A stretch of 28,147 nucleotides of DNA, taken from assembly GCA_005888695.1 (NCBI GenBank), contig VBBH01000030.1:1-28147 (forward strand), given 5' to 3'. Origin of the DNA: Candidatus Bathyarchaeota archaeon. GTDB lineage: Archaea; Thermoproteota; Bathyarchaeia; 40CM-2-53-6. A program made the position numbers and the translations under genes. Of the stretch, positions 1 to 8,253 are shown piece after piece. Every line of letters starts with the position of its first letter. Positions within the stretch are counted from its first letter, which is position 1. The notes under the pieces were generated by a model. It was not told the DNA's origin and did not search any database. It saw only the letters and a list, made by a program, of their open reading frames with translations.

Positions 1-2
1 CA

Positions 3-1580
3 GGCACAAGCTGGACCTCTGGTAACCCTGTAGTTTATGATTCCAACAGTAACGGGCGATACGATACGGGCGAACCCGTGATCTATGGAGCCGCACCAGC
101 AAACCAGACCCTTCTCAAATTCGATCCAAACGTCAGGTATGTGAACGCAACGAACAGCCAGAGCGAGACATGGGCTGCAGGAAAAAGTGTCGTGTATGAT
201 GCGAATGGGAACAATGTCTACGACGCCGAGCCCATAATCACTGGCCCAGCAACACTTCCCTCGACCGGAATTACAACCGGCCTGGGAGAACCCATCATAG
301 CAGGAGGCGCACCCGCAAATGGTAGCACGTTACAGGTCGACCCGAAAATCAAATACTATCAGACCGGAGCCAATACGATCTGGGTCCCAGGAGAAACAAT
401 CGCCTATGACACCAACGGAAACGGAGTGTACGATTCCGGAGAGCCGATCATAGTCGGGACCGCCCCGCCAACAGGAACTATTCTAACGGTCGATCCGAAG
501 CTGAAATACTCTGACACTGATAACAATGGCGTATGGGATTCCTCAGAACCTATTGTCTACGACGATAACAGCAACAACCTCTATGATTTTGGGGAATATC
601 TTGTCCGTGGTAGCATACCGCGGCCCGGAGCGGCTCTCGCCGTCAATATTGGAGAACCGTGGATCGCCGGGTCTACTTCTACACCACCAGTTCCTGGAAC
701 AACACTAAAGTCAGACCCGCTGATCAAGTTTGACGATCTCAACGCGAACGCTCGCTGGGACGCAAACGTCACCCTGAGTTCTCAGTACACCTCTGGAGAG
801 CCCGTCGAGTACGACCTGAATAACAATGGAGTGTTCGACGCCGGAACTGACACCATTATCGCAGGTTCCCCCGTCCCATCAGTCGGAACTGTCCTCAGCA
901 CCGATGAGGTCACGCTGGCCGGGACCATGATACCAATAGGTACGAAGAACCTGATCACGGACACCAAGATCAAGTTCGTCAACGCGACAAATACAGACAA
1001 CACTTGGGCCCCCGGGAAGACCGTTGTATACGACTCGAACGGCAATGGTGTTTACGATTTAGGTGAGCCAGTGATAAACGGGACAGCTCCCGCGATTGGC
1101 ACAAAAATAAAGAGCGATCCTCTTCTCAAATTCTTCGATTCTAGCGGAGACGCTGTATGGGAAACCGGCGAGCCCGTTTTCTATGATGCGAACAATAATG
1201 GTGTCTACGATTCTGGAGAACCTGTTGTCGCGATCTGGTCGGCGCCCTCCGCGTCTGCTGTGTTAACGAAGTCAGCACTGTTATCGGCGGACACTCATCT
1301 CAGATATTGGGACACCAACAGCACGGGCCACTGGCTTCCCGGATACTCAGTCGCTTATGATACAAACAATAATGGTGTTTACGAGGCTGGAGAACTGACG
1401 ATCTCAGGACCCGTCCCCTCACCAGGGACTACCCTATCATCCGATTCCAAGATCAAGTTCGTTAATACTATCTCGGGAAGCAGTGCTTGGACTAATGGGG
1501 AGCAGGTGGTCTACGATTCTAATACAGACGGCAGATATAGCGTTGGAGAACCAGTCATCGCCACCAATACTCCACAACCC
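3..1580 (+). repeat. Array of about nine Ca-loop-like protein repeats
   Basis: In-frame repeats encode a Y-D-x-N-x-N-G-V-Y-D-x-G-E-P core followed by a G-T-x-L-x-x-D-P-K-I-K-F segment. DNA similarity between units is only partial; for example the segments near 1193-1219 and 1371-1395 agree closely, but others do not. This is old domain duplication rather than a recent satellite. The same unit recurs inside the genes at 8250-10100 and 12472-15318. Confidence 0.85.
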
Positions 1581-2660
1581 ACAAGCTCCATGAGGACTGT
1601 CACACACATCTTCTACCGAGAGTACAGCGGGGGCTCTTGGCAGCCTGAACAGAGATTGACTACCCAACCCAGCAATGATGCTGCCCCATCAATCACTATA
1701 ACTGAGGATGGACATGTCTGGATCGCATGGTCCGGTGAAAGAACAGGAGGCGCCAAGACCCAGATAATCGTAAGGTCGACGGCCAACGGGTCAACATGGA
1801 CACCGGAACAAATCATTACTAGTGTGACAACCTACGGTGACAAGTCACCCTCGGTAATGCAGGACCGGAATGGGACTATCTGGTTGGGATGGAGCAGGGA
1901 CGTCGCGTGTAGTTGCGGTCAGGCCGCTTTCGAGGCCGATCTCTACTATGCGTACTCGATAAACAATGGCGCAACCTGGACTCCGGAGACGGCCTTGACC
2001 TCAACAACCAGCCAGGATGAGATCGGCGCCAACCTGTCACAGCTCAGCGACAAGTACCTGTACTTCTTCCACGCAGTTGTTGCTACTAGTGGGAGCACTG
2101 TTACTGTGAACCTCAACTATTACAAGGTGCTCATACAGATGCATAGTGCGAAGTTGTTTAGCTTCGCCACTAATGCCACGTCCTCGATCAGCTACGGTCT
2201 AACAGCCAGAGCCGGCCAATGGTTACGGCTGAGTATCAACGCTTCGAATACCGGCGACTTTGTTGATGCTCTCACCTTAACCATCAAGGCGAATTCCACC
2301 ATCATCGGAACCAACTCCTCAAGCTACAACTCAGGCCAATCCAAAATGATTATTTTCAACTGGCCAACGTCAGGCCTCAGAACTGGAAAGTACATCGTCA
2401 CTGCGAACGTGACCACTCTGGGAGAAGGATTCGCGAACTTAATCGACAATGCGATAACATTAACCATCATGGTCCGTCCAGCTGGCGACGTGAATGCTGA
2501 CTGTACGGTCAACATTATCGATCTAGTTATAGTGGCCGGGTCTTTCGGAAAAAGTGTCGGAACCCCAGGGTACAATCCGATCGCGGATGTTAACTATGAC
2601 GGGAAAGCAGACATTATCGATCTCTCAATAGTGGGCAGCTCGTTCGGACAATCGTGCTAA
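3..2660 (+). CDS. Secreted repeat/BNR-like/CARDB/dockerin surface protein, 5' truncated
   Basis: The reading frame is open from the window edge, so the true start and any signal peptide lie upstream. About 885 residues are visible. Residues 1-525 are about nine diverged repeats of 45-60 residues with the consensus W-x-P-G-E-x-V-x-Y-D-x-N-x-N-G-V-Y-D-x-G-E-P, then G-T-x-L and D-P-K-I-K-F. The D-x-N-x-N-G core resembles a calcium-binding loop. Next come two Asp-box-like strands (STANGSTW, SINNGATW), suggesting a BNR/sialidase-like propeller fragment, then a CARDB-type beta-sandwich. From nt 2484 there is a two-loop type I dockerin ending in SFGQSC. In the first loop, Cys replaces the usual Gly at position 6. 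Dockerins bind cohesins, and cohesin genes follow directly, so it is probably a component of a surface complex. No catalytic residues are recognisable, so its substrate is unknown. Confidence 0.85.
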   Translation, partial: GTSWTSGNPVVYDSNSNGRYDTGEPVIYGAAPANQTLLKFDPNVRYVNATNSQSETWAAGKSVVYDANGNNVYDAEPIITGPATLPSTGITTGLGEPIIAGGAPANGSTLQVDPKIKYYQTGANTIWVPGETIAYDTNGNGVYDSGEPIIVGTAPPTGTILTVDPKLKYSDTDNNGVWDSSEPIVYDDNSNNLYDFGEYLVRGSIPRPGAALAVNIGEPWIAGSTSTPPVPGTTLKSDPLIKFDDLNANARWDANVTLSSQYTSGEPVEYDLNNNGVFDAGTDTIIAGSPVPSVGTVLSTDEVTLAGTMIPIGTKNLITDTKIKFVNATNTDNTWAPGKTVVYDSNGNGVYDLGEPVINGTAPAIGTKIKSDPLLKFFDSSGDAVWETGEPVFYDANNNGVYDSGEPVVAIWSAPSASAVLTKSALLSADTHLRYWDTNSTGHWLPGYSVAYDTNNNGVYEAGELTISGPVPSPGTTLSSDSKIKFVNTISGSSAWTNGEQVVYDSNTDGRYSVGEPVIATNTPQPTSSMRTVTHIFYREYSGGSWQPEQRLTTQPSNDAAPSITITEDGHVWIAWSGERTGGAKTQIIVRSTANGSTWTPEQIITSVTTYGDKSPSVMQDRNGTIWLGWSRDVACSCGQAAFEADLYYAYSINNGATWTPETALTSTTSQDEIGANLSQLSDKYLYFFHAVVATSGSTVTVNLNYYKVLIQMHSAKLFSFATNATSSISYGLTARAGQWLRLSINASNTGDFVDALTLTIKANSTIIGTNSSSYNSGQSKMIIFNWPTSGLRTGKYIVTANVTTLGEGFANLIDNAITLTIMVRPAGDVNADCTVNIIDLVIVAGSFGKSVGTPGYNPIADVNYDGKADIIDLSIVGSSFGQSC

Positions 2661-2727
2661 GGTGATAGGTGGAGCCCAGCGTTAGATTGCTCATTGAGAA
2701 ACGAACTCATTACCTTGGCTAAGCCGA

Positions 2728-2744
2728 CTGTGGATTGTCCACAG
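2728..2744. promoter_or_regulatory. Inverted repeat, possible operator
   Basis: Perfect 7-bp arms ctgtgga and tccacag flank a 3-bp centre (ttg). It lies about 37 bp upstream of the A/T-rich box of the downstream cohesin gene, a usual place for an archaeal activator or repressor site. Its function is inferred. Confidence 0.4.
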
Positions 2745-2753
2745 GACGAAATG

Positions 2754-2769
2754 GGAATCCATAGATTCC
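2754..2769. promoter_or_regulatory. Inverted repeat next to the TATA box
   Basis: Arms ggaatc and gattcc flank cata. It ends about 11 bp before the TATA-like box at 2781-2789, so a bound protein could interfere with TFB/BRE contacts. It is the second inverted repeat in this 168-bp intergenic region. Confidence 0.35.
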
Positions 2770-2780
2770 AAGACCGGATA

Positions 2781-2789
2781 AGTTTAAAG
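2781..2789 (+). promoter_or_regulatory. TATA box of the anchored cohesin gene
   Basis: The box agtttaaag is centred about 44 bp before the ATG at 2829. This predicts a transcript start near 2810 and a leader of about 19 nt, with a possible weak ribosome site (aagga at 2816-2820). Confidence 0.5.
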
Positions 2790-2828
2790 CACTGACGACT
2801 CCGGGAGATTAGAATAAGGAATCTCTGG

Positions 2829-4268
2829 ATGAAACCAGGAACGAACACTCTAGCCCTGTTTATTGCTGTATTGGTTATATCACCTCTGTTCGTTGGCCCC
2901 GCATTATTGACGAACCCTGTTGCCCACGCCGTCGGGAATCCTGTTCTCCGAGTTTCAGGAAGCACGGGCACGAAACAGTACGGTAGCAACATAACCGACA
3001 CCTCGCTAGGCTCGGGGACCTCTTTCACAATGACGGTCAACGTTACGAACGCTGGGTTAATCTCAGCCTTTGACGTCTCTGTTGGCTACGGCATTTCTGC
3101 ACTGGGTACTCCGGTACTATCCCCCGTCAAAACTTCTCTGACTCTTTCAGGTGGAATTTTCGACCCCGCCCGTACTGACCTTCCGTCTGGTTGCAGCATA
3201 CAAGTTCTCCGGCAGCTAGTATTGACCGATCCGGTCTACACGGTTCGAGTAGTAGCATCGCTACTGGGAGGAACTTGTGGATTGGGAATAGACGGGAATG
3301 GGGATCTCTTCTCGATAACCTTCAACGTTGTCGCGACGGGCTCTGCCTTCTTGGATGTCCAGCAGGCCTCTGGATCACGGCTAGACAATCTAGTTGTCGG
3401 AGGGCCTGGGATCGATTTTGCTCGAGTTCCGAATCTGCTAGTGAAGGATGGGTATTTTAACAACAAGCCGGGCTCCATACCGGTCCCGAGCTTCACCTAC
3501 ACGCCCAGCGCTCCGGTAATCAAAGACTCCGTTATGTTCGACGCGAGCCAGAGCCGGGACCCGGCCAATCCTACGGCCCTAAACAATGGGATCACAAAGT
3601 ACCTGTGGTTCTGGGGTGATAACGCTCCCAGCCCCGTATCAGGCGGCAACCCTAACCAGCACGTCTTCATAGTATCCTCTACTACCCCAGGGGCCGGCTA
3701 TTTCGAGGTCCGCCTTATTGTGAATGCCACGGATGGAATCCTCGCTGAGAATCAGCAGGTGGTGTACGTTAGCCCTGGCATCGTCCACAATCTCGAGGTC
3801 CAGATATCTGTCCTGAAGTCCACTGTTAAAGCGGGAGACCAAGTCCAATTAACCGTCACTGTTTATAACGTTGGGAATCAGAATGAAACCGCAAAGCTGA
3901 CTGTTGCCTATGATTATCCCTCGGTAGCTTCGCCCACCACCGCTGGAAGCGAATCCTCCATTCCGCTCCCCTTGACAAGTAAGACTCGTCCTTTCAACTA
4001 TACAATTCAAACGACGGACTTTCCACCGAGGATCTACACGATTACGGCTCAAGTTTTGAGTGTTGACCCGACTGTCCAAGATGCCAATCCACAAAACAAT
4101 ATGGCTACACAGACGTTCACAGTGACCGGCATCGCGCCAACGAACAATCTGAATGTGTTGCAAGTTGTAGGAATTTCAGCGGTTGCTCTGGCGGTTGTTG
4201 GCGGAATTGTGTATGTTATCCGGCGCCGCAGGAGCCAGGCTGAGACCGCGTCGGAACAACTCGCCTAA
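2829..4268 (+). CDS. Membrane-anchored cohesin-PKD-CARDB surface protein
   Basis: 479 residues. Residues 1-36 form a signal peptide ending ...VAHAVG. Residues about 40-205 look like a cohesin: beta strands with the GGIFDP motif and a TLFSITF-like strand near the end (here DLFSITFNV). Residues about 216-310 form a PKD domain (FDASQSRDP, then YLWFWGD), and about 318-435 a CARDB-like domain (VTVYNVGNQNETA, ending in NPQNN). Residues about 441-464 are a transmembrane helix followed by an RRRR stop-transfer tail. The protein is therefore outside the cell with a C-terminal membrane anchor. This is the layout of an anchoring scaffoldin: dockerin proteins such as the upstream gene product could bind its cohesin. 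The first two modules closely match the N-terminal part of the minus-strand peptidase at 19215-20831. The cohesin call rests on pattern resemblance. Confidence 0.82.
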   Translation: MKPGTNTLALFIAVLVISPLFVGPALLTNPVAHAVGNPVLRVSGSTGTKQYGSNITDTSLGSGTSFTMTVNVTNAGLISAFDVSVGYGISALGTPVLSPVKTSLTLSGGIFDPARTDLPSGCSIQVLRQLVLTDPVYTVRVVASLLGGTCGLGIDGNGDLFSITFNVVATGSAFLDVQQASGSRLDNLVVGGPGIDFARVPNLLVKDGYFNNKPGSIPVPSFTYTPSAPVIKDSVMFDASQSRDPANPTALNNGITKYLWFWGDNAPSPVSGGNPNQHVFIVSSTTPGAGYFEVRLIVNATDGILAENQQVVYVSPGIVHNLEVQISVLKSTVKAGDQVQLTVTVYNVGNQNETAKLTVAYDYPSVASPTTAGSESSIPLPLTSKTRPFNYTIQTTDFPPRIYTITAQVLSVDPTVQDANPQNNMATQTFTVTGIAPTNNLNVLQVVGISAVALAVVGGIVYVIRRRRSQAETASEQLA

Positions 4269-4301
4269 AAGGCCTATGTGCATATCCAGAGACTACCATT
4301 G

Positions 4302-4358
4302 CTATCCGAGTGTCTCTACAGGCTAACTTAGGCACCCACTTCGGGGATAATCTTAAAA
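4302..4358 (+). promoter_or_regulatory. Promoter of the first solute-binding gene, with a shared upstream element
   Basis: The 12-mer ctatccgagtgt at 4302-4313 is followed 42 bp later by gggata and a TATA-like box (cttaaaa, 4352-4358). The same 12-mer and a similar box recur with nearly the same spacing before the second solute-binding gene (15966-16022). The spacing to the start predicts a very short leader. Confidence 0.55.
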
Positions 4359-4392
4359 GGGCTCGGCACCAAACCGCCGTCTGAAGAAAAAT

Positions 4393-7146
4393 TTGCAAAT
4401 AAAGATTCCAGTACTAGCAGCACTAGTCGTAATGACAACAGTACTAGCAATACCACTCGCAACACATCCTGCAGCCGGTAATATCGGGCCTAACCCTGGC
4501 GATGCCGGGAACACATGGTTCGCTTACGGTCCCAATGCAGCAGCTGTAACGAGGATTCAATACACTTACTACAACGGGAACACTGGAGGAACCGGTTCCG
4601 AGTTTGAAGACTTTGAGCTCGGTAACCTAGACCTCACAGACTGGCCCACGGACCCTGTCCACTGGGCATCTCAAGGGTGTACTGACGCTACCAATCCAGC
4701 CTGTTACGATGCGAACCCAGACTTTCTCCAGACACCTAATCAAGGACAGTTTGGAGATTTCGGCTTCTACTTCCAAGCTGGAAGCAGCCGGTTCACCAGG
4801 AGTCAAGAGAGTCCTGGTGGAACGGTGAAAGGTCCGTTCTGGGGTTGTGATTGGAACGATGGACTGACAACCACATCCTTCACCAGTAGTAAAACAACGT
4901 ACACTAGCCAATGCGGTATCTACATGCGCCAAGCGTTCGCTCACCTATTCGATAGAGTAACATTCTCTCAGAACAGACAGCTAGCGTCATTGGTGTGTCC
5001 CTCACCTGTCGTCAAAGACCCATCATGTGCTCCTCTACAAGGGGGCCAGGACGGTATTACTCTGGCGCAGGAACAAGCATGGGCGAGTTTGCCCGGTGGA
5101 TGCACATTCATTGATGCCTACCGGTGCCAACCGAGCGGCGGTGACGGACAGCAACCAGTCGGTAGCCCAGACTTCTGCCGGGCCGCTGATCTCATGATTG
5201 CTGCCCTAGCCGGGCCAGCCTCCATTGGAACCACGTACACGGGTCCAGTCCCAACCAAGACTGCTGGAACTTGTGTTTTGAACTTCGGAGCAGGTGGCGT
5301 TCCAACAACGTTCACCAGCAACCCGTTCAGAGCCATGATCCGCACAACACAGCCGAGGCGCGACATGGGCAACGAGATGATGGCAGCAATCAATGCGCTC
5401 TTCGGAGCGACAGTAGTAACACCAACTTACGGTACCATTGCTACGATTGGTCATCCGATCGTCTTCAGTGACCCGCCACAATCACCAATCGATGACTGGG
5501 ACATGTACACCTACGGATACTCGTTGGGTGGACCATACCCAGACCACATGCACGGACTGTACTCGGGCGACGGAGCAACCACCTACTGTGGTGGTCTTCA
5601 GTCAAATGAACCGAACAATGCACAGTTCGTCTGTCTACCATTGCTCAATGACGCAGTAGACCAAGCAACGACTGCATTCTGCACCAAGGGTTCAGTGACG
5701 GGTGCAGCATTCCAAGGAATAGGTTCGAGACCTAACGACCCGAACATCTACTGCCAGACCGTCATTAACGGAAATGTGGTAAATCACATCGACTTCAACA
5801 CTGCCACTACTGCAGCCTTCAACGATTGGGGAGCCGCAGCAGTCGACATTCCAGTCTTCGCGCAAGCAGTGCGAACTGCAGCATTGCGATCCGCGGGCGG
5901 CATAGTCAACTCCCTCGGGTTCGGTTACTGCTGCGGTCTTGCATCACTCGTCAACCCCGGACAGTCATCTTACACGCCAAGCAACCCATTGTTCAAGTTC
6001 GGCGGGGGCAACCCGTCAACACTCCGATGGGGACAACTACAAGGCACCTCTGAGTTCAACATATTCTCGGCGCAGACAGTATGGGAGTTCCAAGTGGACG
6101 CCTTAATCTACGACACACTATTCTCGGCCAGTCCAATCCAGCCGGCGAACGCGTTCTGCTGGATGTGCAGCACGTTCACGCCTACAACCACATCATCGGG
6201 CAACCAACAGTTCAACGTCGAACTACGCAATGACTTACGGTTCCATGATGGGACACAGGTCACTGCGTGGGACGTAAAGTTCACCTTTCTGAACTTTAGA
6301 GATGCAGCGCCTGCGACTGTAGGTGGCAACGAGTTCAACTTGTTGAACATCCAAGTCCAGGACTCTCTGCACTTTACGGTGAACTGGTTTGGCTCGAGCA
6401 TCTCCTACATATTGTTCATGGAGCAGTTTGTGATCCCAGCCAAATACTGGGTTCCAGCCGACTGCACCTTCAGCAGTATTAGTGGATGGTCATGCACAAA
6501 CTCTGCGGAGACCAACCCTGCTGGCATAGTCTTGGCTGATGGAAGCAACGCTGTCTATGGTGACGTGCCCATTGCGGATCCTGCAAAGGTTGACCCATCG
6601 TACGACCCATTGACCTCTGGAACGCTGATTGGCTCAGGTGAATACATGTGCGTATCCCAGTTCACCGCCGACCTTGGAAAGATCGGGACTGGTTGCGCAG
6701 CCAACTCTGACGGTAGCAGAGCCACACAGGCCTTGGGACTCGGTGCCAAACTTGCCCTCCAAGCATACCTTCTGCCGAGCAGTGCAACGGACCCGTACAA
6801 CCAGTACTTCAGAAGCTACGACACGAGATTTCCCTCGTCCAGTCATAGCCCTGGTAGCGGCGTTCAGGCACAACGAGGTCAATACCAAGAGCTCACTTAT
6901 GCCGACAAAAGCAAAGACGGCATAGTGGACATCAGCGACGTTGCAAGCATTAACCTATGCGCCGGGGCTTCTGGACAAACAGGAGCCTGCACTCTCGCGA
7001 ACTACGCCTACTGGCAAAGGGACGCTTTCGAAACGACCGCAGGCACAATCAGCCTTGAACAACCCATAGTAGCGAACGACTTCGACAACTCACTCACTGG
7101 AGCGTTCAGCCCGAGCTCACTGCTCAACCTGGCAACATACCCATAA
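4393..7146 (+). CDS. ABC transporter solute-binding protein, family 5 (peptide type)
   Basis: 917 residues, starting at TTG and giving a good signal peptide (VLAALVVMTTVLAIPLA). An in-frame CTG at 4381 is the only nearby alternative. Family 5 binding proteins deliver peptides to DppBC-type importers. The hallmarks are present but in swapped order. The usual C-lobe signatures come first: FELGNLDLTDWP near residue 73 and RQAFAHLFDR near 179. The usual N-lobe signatures come later: IYDTLF, LRNDLRFHDG near 611, DVKFTF, and IGSGEYMC near 746. Residues 838-849 form one EF loop (DKSKDGIVDISD) like half a dockerin. The protein is Cys-rich and long for the family (usually about 500-600 residues). No membrane helix or clear lipobox is seen, so surface retention may use another contact. 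It lies directly upstream of the permease genes and has a paralogue at 16064-18472. Peptide specificity is inferred from family and context. Confidence 0.87.
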   Translation: MQIKIPVLAALVVMTTVLAIPLATHPAAGNIGPNPGDAGNTWFAYGPNAAAVTRIQYTYYNGNTGGTGSEFEDFELGNLDLTDWPTDPVHWASQGCTDATNPACYDANPDFLQTPNQGQFGDFGFYFQAGSSRFTRSQESPGGTVKGPFWGCDWNDGLTTTSFTSSKTTYTSQCGIYMRQAFAHLFDRVTFSQNRQLASLVCPSPVVKDPSCAPLQGGQDGITLAQEQAWASLPGGCTFIDAYRCQPSGGDGQQPVGSPDFCRAADLMIAALAGPASIGTTYTGPVPTKTAGTCVLNFGAGGVPTTFTSNPFRAMIRTTQPRRDMGNEMMAAINALFGATVVTPTYGTIATIGHPIVFSDPPQSPIDDWDMYTYGYSLGGPYPDHMHGLYSGDGATTYCGGLQSNEPNNAQFVCLPLLNDAVDQATTAFCTKGSVTGAAFQGIGSRPNDPNIYCQTVINGNVVNHIDFNTATTAAFNDWGAAAVDIPVFAQAVRTAALRSAGGIVNSLGFGYCCGLASLVNPGQSSYTPSNPLFKFGGGNPSTLRWGQLQGTSEFNIFSAQTVWEFQVDALIYDTLFSASPIQPANAFCWMCSTFTPTTTSSGNQQFNVELRNDLRFHDGTQVTAWDVKFTFLNFRDAAPATVGGNEFNLLNIQVQDSLHFTVNWFGSSISYILFMEQFVIPAKYWVPADCTFSSISGWSCTNSAETNPAGIVLADGSNAVYGDVPIADPAKVDPSYDPLTSGTLIGSGEYMCVSQFTADLGKIGTGCAANSDGSRATQALGLGAKLALQAYLLPSSATDPYNQYFRSYDTRFPSSSHSPGSGVQAQRGQYQELTYADKSKDGIVDISDVASINLCAGASGQTGACTLANYAYWQRDAFETTAGTISLEQPIVANDFDNSLTGAFSPSSLLNLATYP

Positions 7147-7176
7147 CCGAAAACCCCAAAACTTAACAACCCCCTC

Positions 7177-7194
7177 CCTTCTCTCTTTTTATTT
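7177..7194 (+). terminator. T-rich transcription terminator
   Basis: A pyrimidine tract with a run of five T and then attt lies between the solute-binding gene and the permease gene. Oligo-T tracts end archaeal transcripts. Partial read-through here would give more binding protein than permease. Confidence 0.45.
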
Positions 7195-7206
7195 GGTTAG
7201 ATCGAA

Positions 7207-8253
7207 ATGGGCTTAAGAGGGTACATCGCAAAAAGAACGATCAACACTTTAATCCTCATTCTCTTCGTCATTACGCTAAACTTCGTCATCTTCGAGCTTC
7301 TACCCGGGACACAGGGCTCGATCGCGGGGCTGGCCGAAAACCCGAAGATTCCGCCGGAGAGGAAAGCGGCGTACATCAATAGTGAACTGACGCGTTACGG
7401 GTTGCTGTGTGGGAAAGATGGGAGCGGTAACCCTATTCCATGTTCGATTTGGGAAAGGTTTGGAAAATATTTCTGGGCTATGATCACTTTTAATTTTGGC
7501 AACTCCTTCCAGACCGGGGACCCTATAACACAGGACATGATTCAGACTGGACGGCTCACAAACACTCTTCTTCTCATCGGGGTATCATCTGTCATCGCCC
7601 TAGCCTTGGGAATATTCCTAGGCGTGATTTCCGCCAAAAAGAGGGGAAGCGTACTAGACAGCTCTCTCGTGACGACATCGCTGGTCACTTTCTCGCTTCC
7701 CACCTTCTGGATAGCAATGGTTCTTGTCCTCGTCTTCGTTTTCTGGCTAAACCCGGCATGGCCGGCCTCTGGCGTTACTCCTAATAGCTGGATTGGCGTG
7801 GGCACTCCCTCGAGCATTTGGGTCGTGATCGCAGTAAGACTGCAATATCTGTTCCTTCCGGCACTCACTCTGACCCTCTACCAGTACGGTGGGCACCTGT
7901 TGCTCACAAGGGCGACGATGCTGGAATCGTTGAGCGAAGACTACATCACGACCGCAAGGGCGAAAGGGCTTCCGGAACGGACAGTGTTATTCAAACACGC
8001 GTTCAAGAACGCTTCCCTTCCCATTGTAACATCTGCAGCGTTGAACTTTGGGTTTATACTGAGCGGCGCAATAATCACAGAGACAGTGTTCAATTGGGAC
8101 GGATTGGGCAACTGGCTTTACAATGCGATAAACTGGAAGGACACGCCTGTCATGCAGGCCATGTTCTTCGTAATTGCGCTCTGCGTCATCATCGCCAACT
8201 TTGGTGCGGACATCATGTATGGACTGTTGGATCCACGCATAAAGTATGAGTGA
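7207..8253 (+). CDS. dppB: Peptide ABC transporter permease, DppB type
   Basis: 348 residues, the usual family length. Helix 1 is at about residues 12-32, followed by an extracellular loop with WERFGKYFWAMITFNFGNSF, then the remaining helices starting with TNTLLLIGVSSVIALALGIFLG. The cytoplasmic EAA loop that contacts the ATPase is clear at about 246-268 (YITTARAKGLPERTVLFKHA). The end GADIMYGLLDPRIKYE is typical of DppB/OppB. It forms the membrane channel together with DppC, whose start overlaps its stop codon by 4 bp (GTGA), so the two genes are translationally coupled. No ATPase genes follow. Confidence 0.95.
   Translation: MGLRGYIAKRTINTLILILFVITLNFVIFELLPGTQGSIAGLAENPKIPPERKAAYINSELTRYGLLCGKDGSGNPIPCSIWERFGKYFWAMITFNFGNSFQTGDPITQDMIQTGRLTNTLLLIGVSSVIALALGIFLGVISAKKRGSVLDSSLVTTSLVTFSLPTFWIAMVLVLVFVFWLNPAWPASGVTPNSWIGVGTPSSIWVVIAVRLQYLFLPALTLTLYQYGGHLLLTRATMLESLSEDYITTARAKGLPERTVLFKHAFKNASLPIVTSAALNFGFILSGAIITETVFNWDGLGNWLYNAINWKDTPVMQAMFFVIALCVIIANFGADIMYGLLDPRIKYE

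Noticed and set aside
3..1580. A CRISPR or satellite-type DNA repeat array
   Set aside because: The periodicity is in the protein: units differ in length and in many third positions, and they stay in one frame.
1590..2110. A sialidase (BNR) enzyme in the first protein
   Set aside because: Only two Asp-box-like strands are visible and none of the sialidase arginine or catalytic residues could be placed, so only a propeller-like fold is suggested.
7818..8249. A 143-codon frame inside dppB
   Set aside because: It is a shadow of the permease frame, with unlikely composition and no homology pattern.
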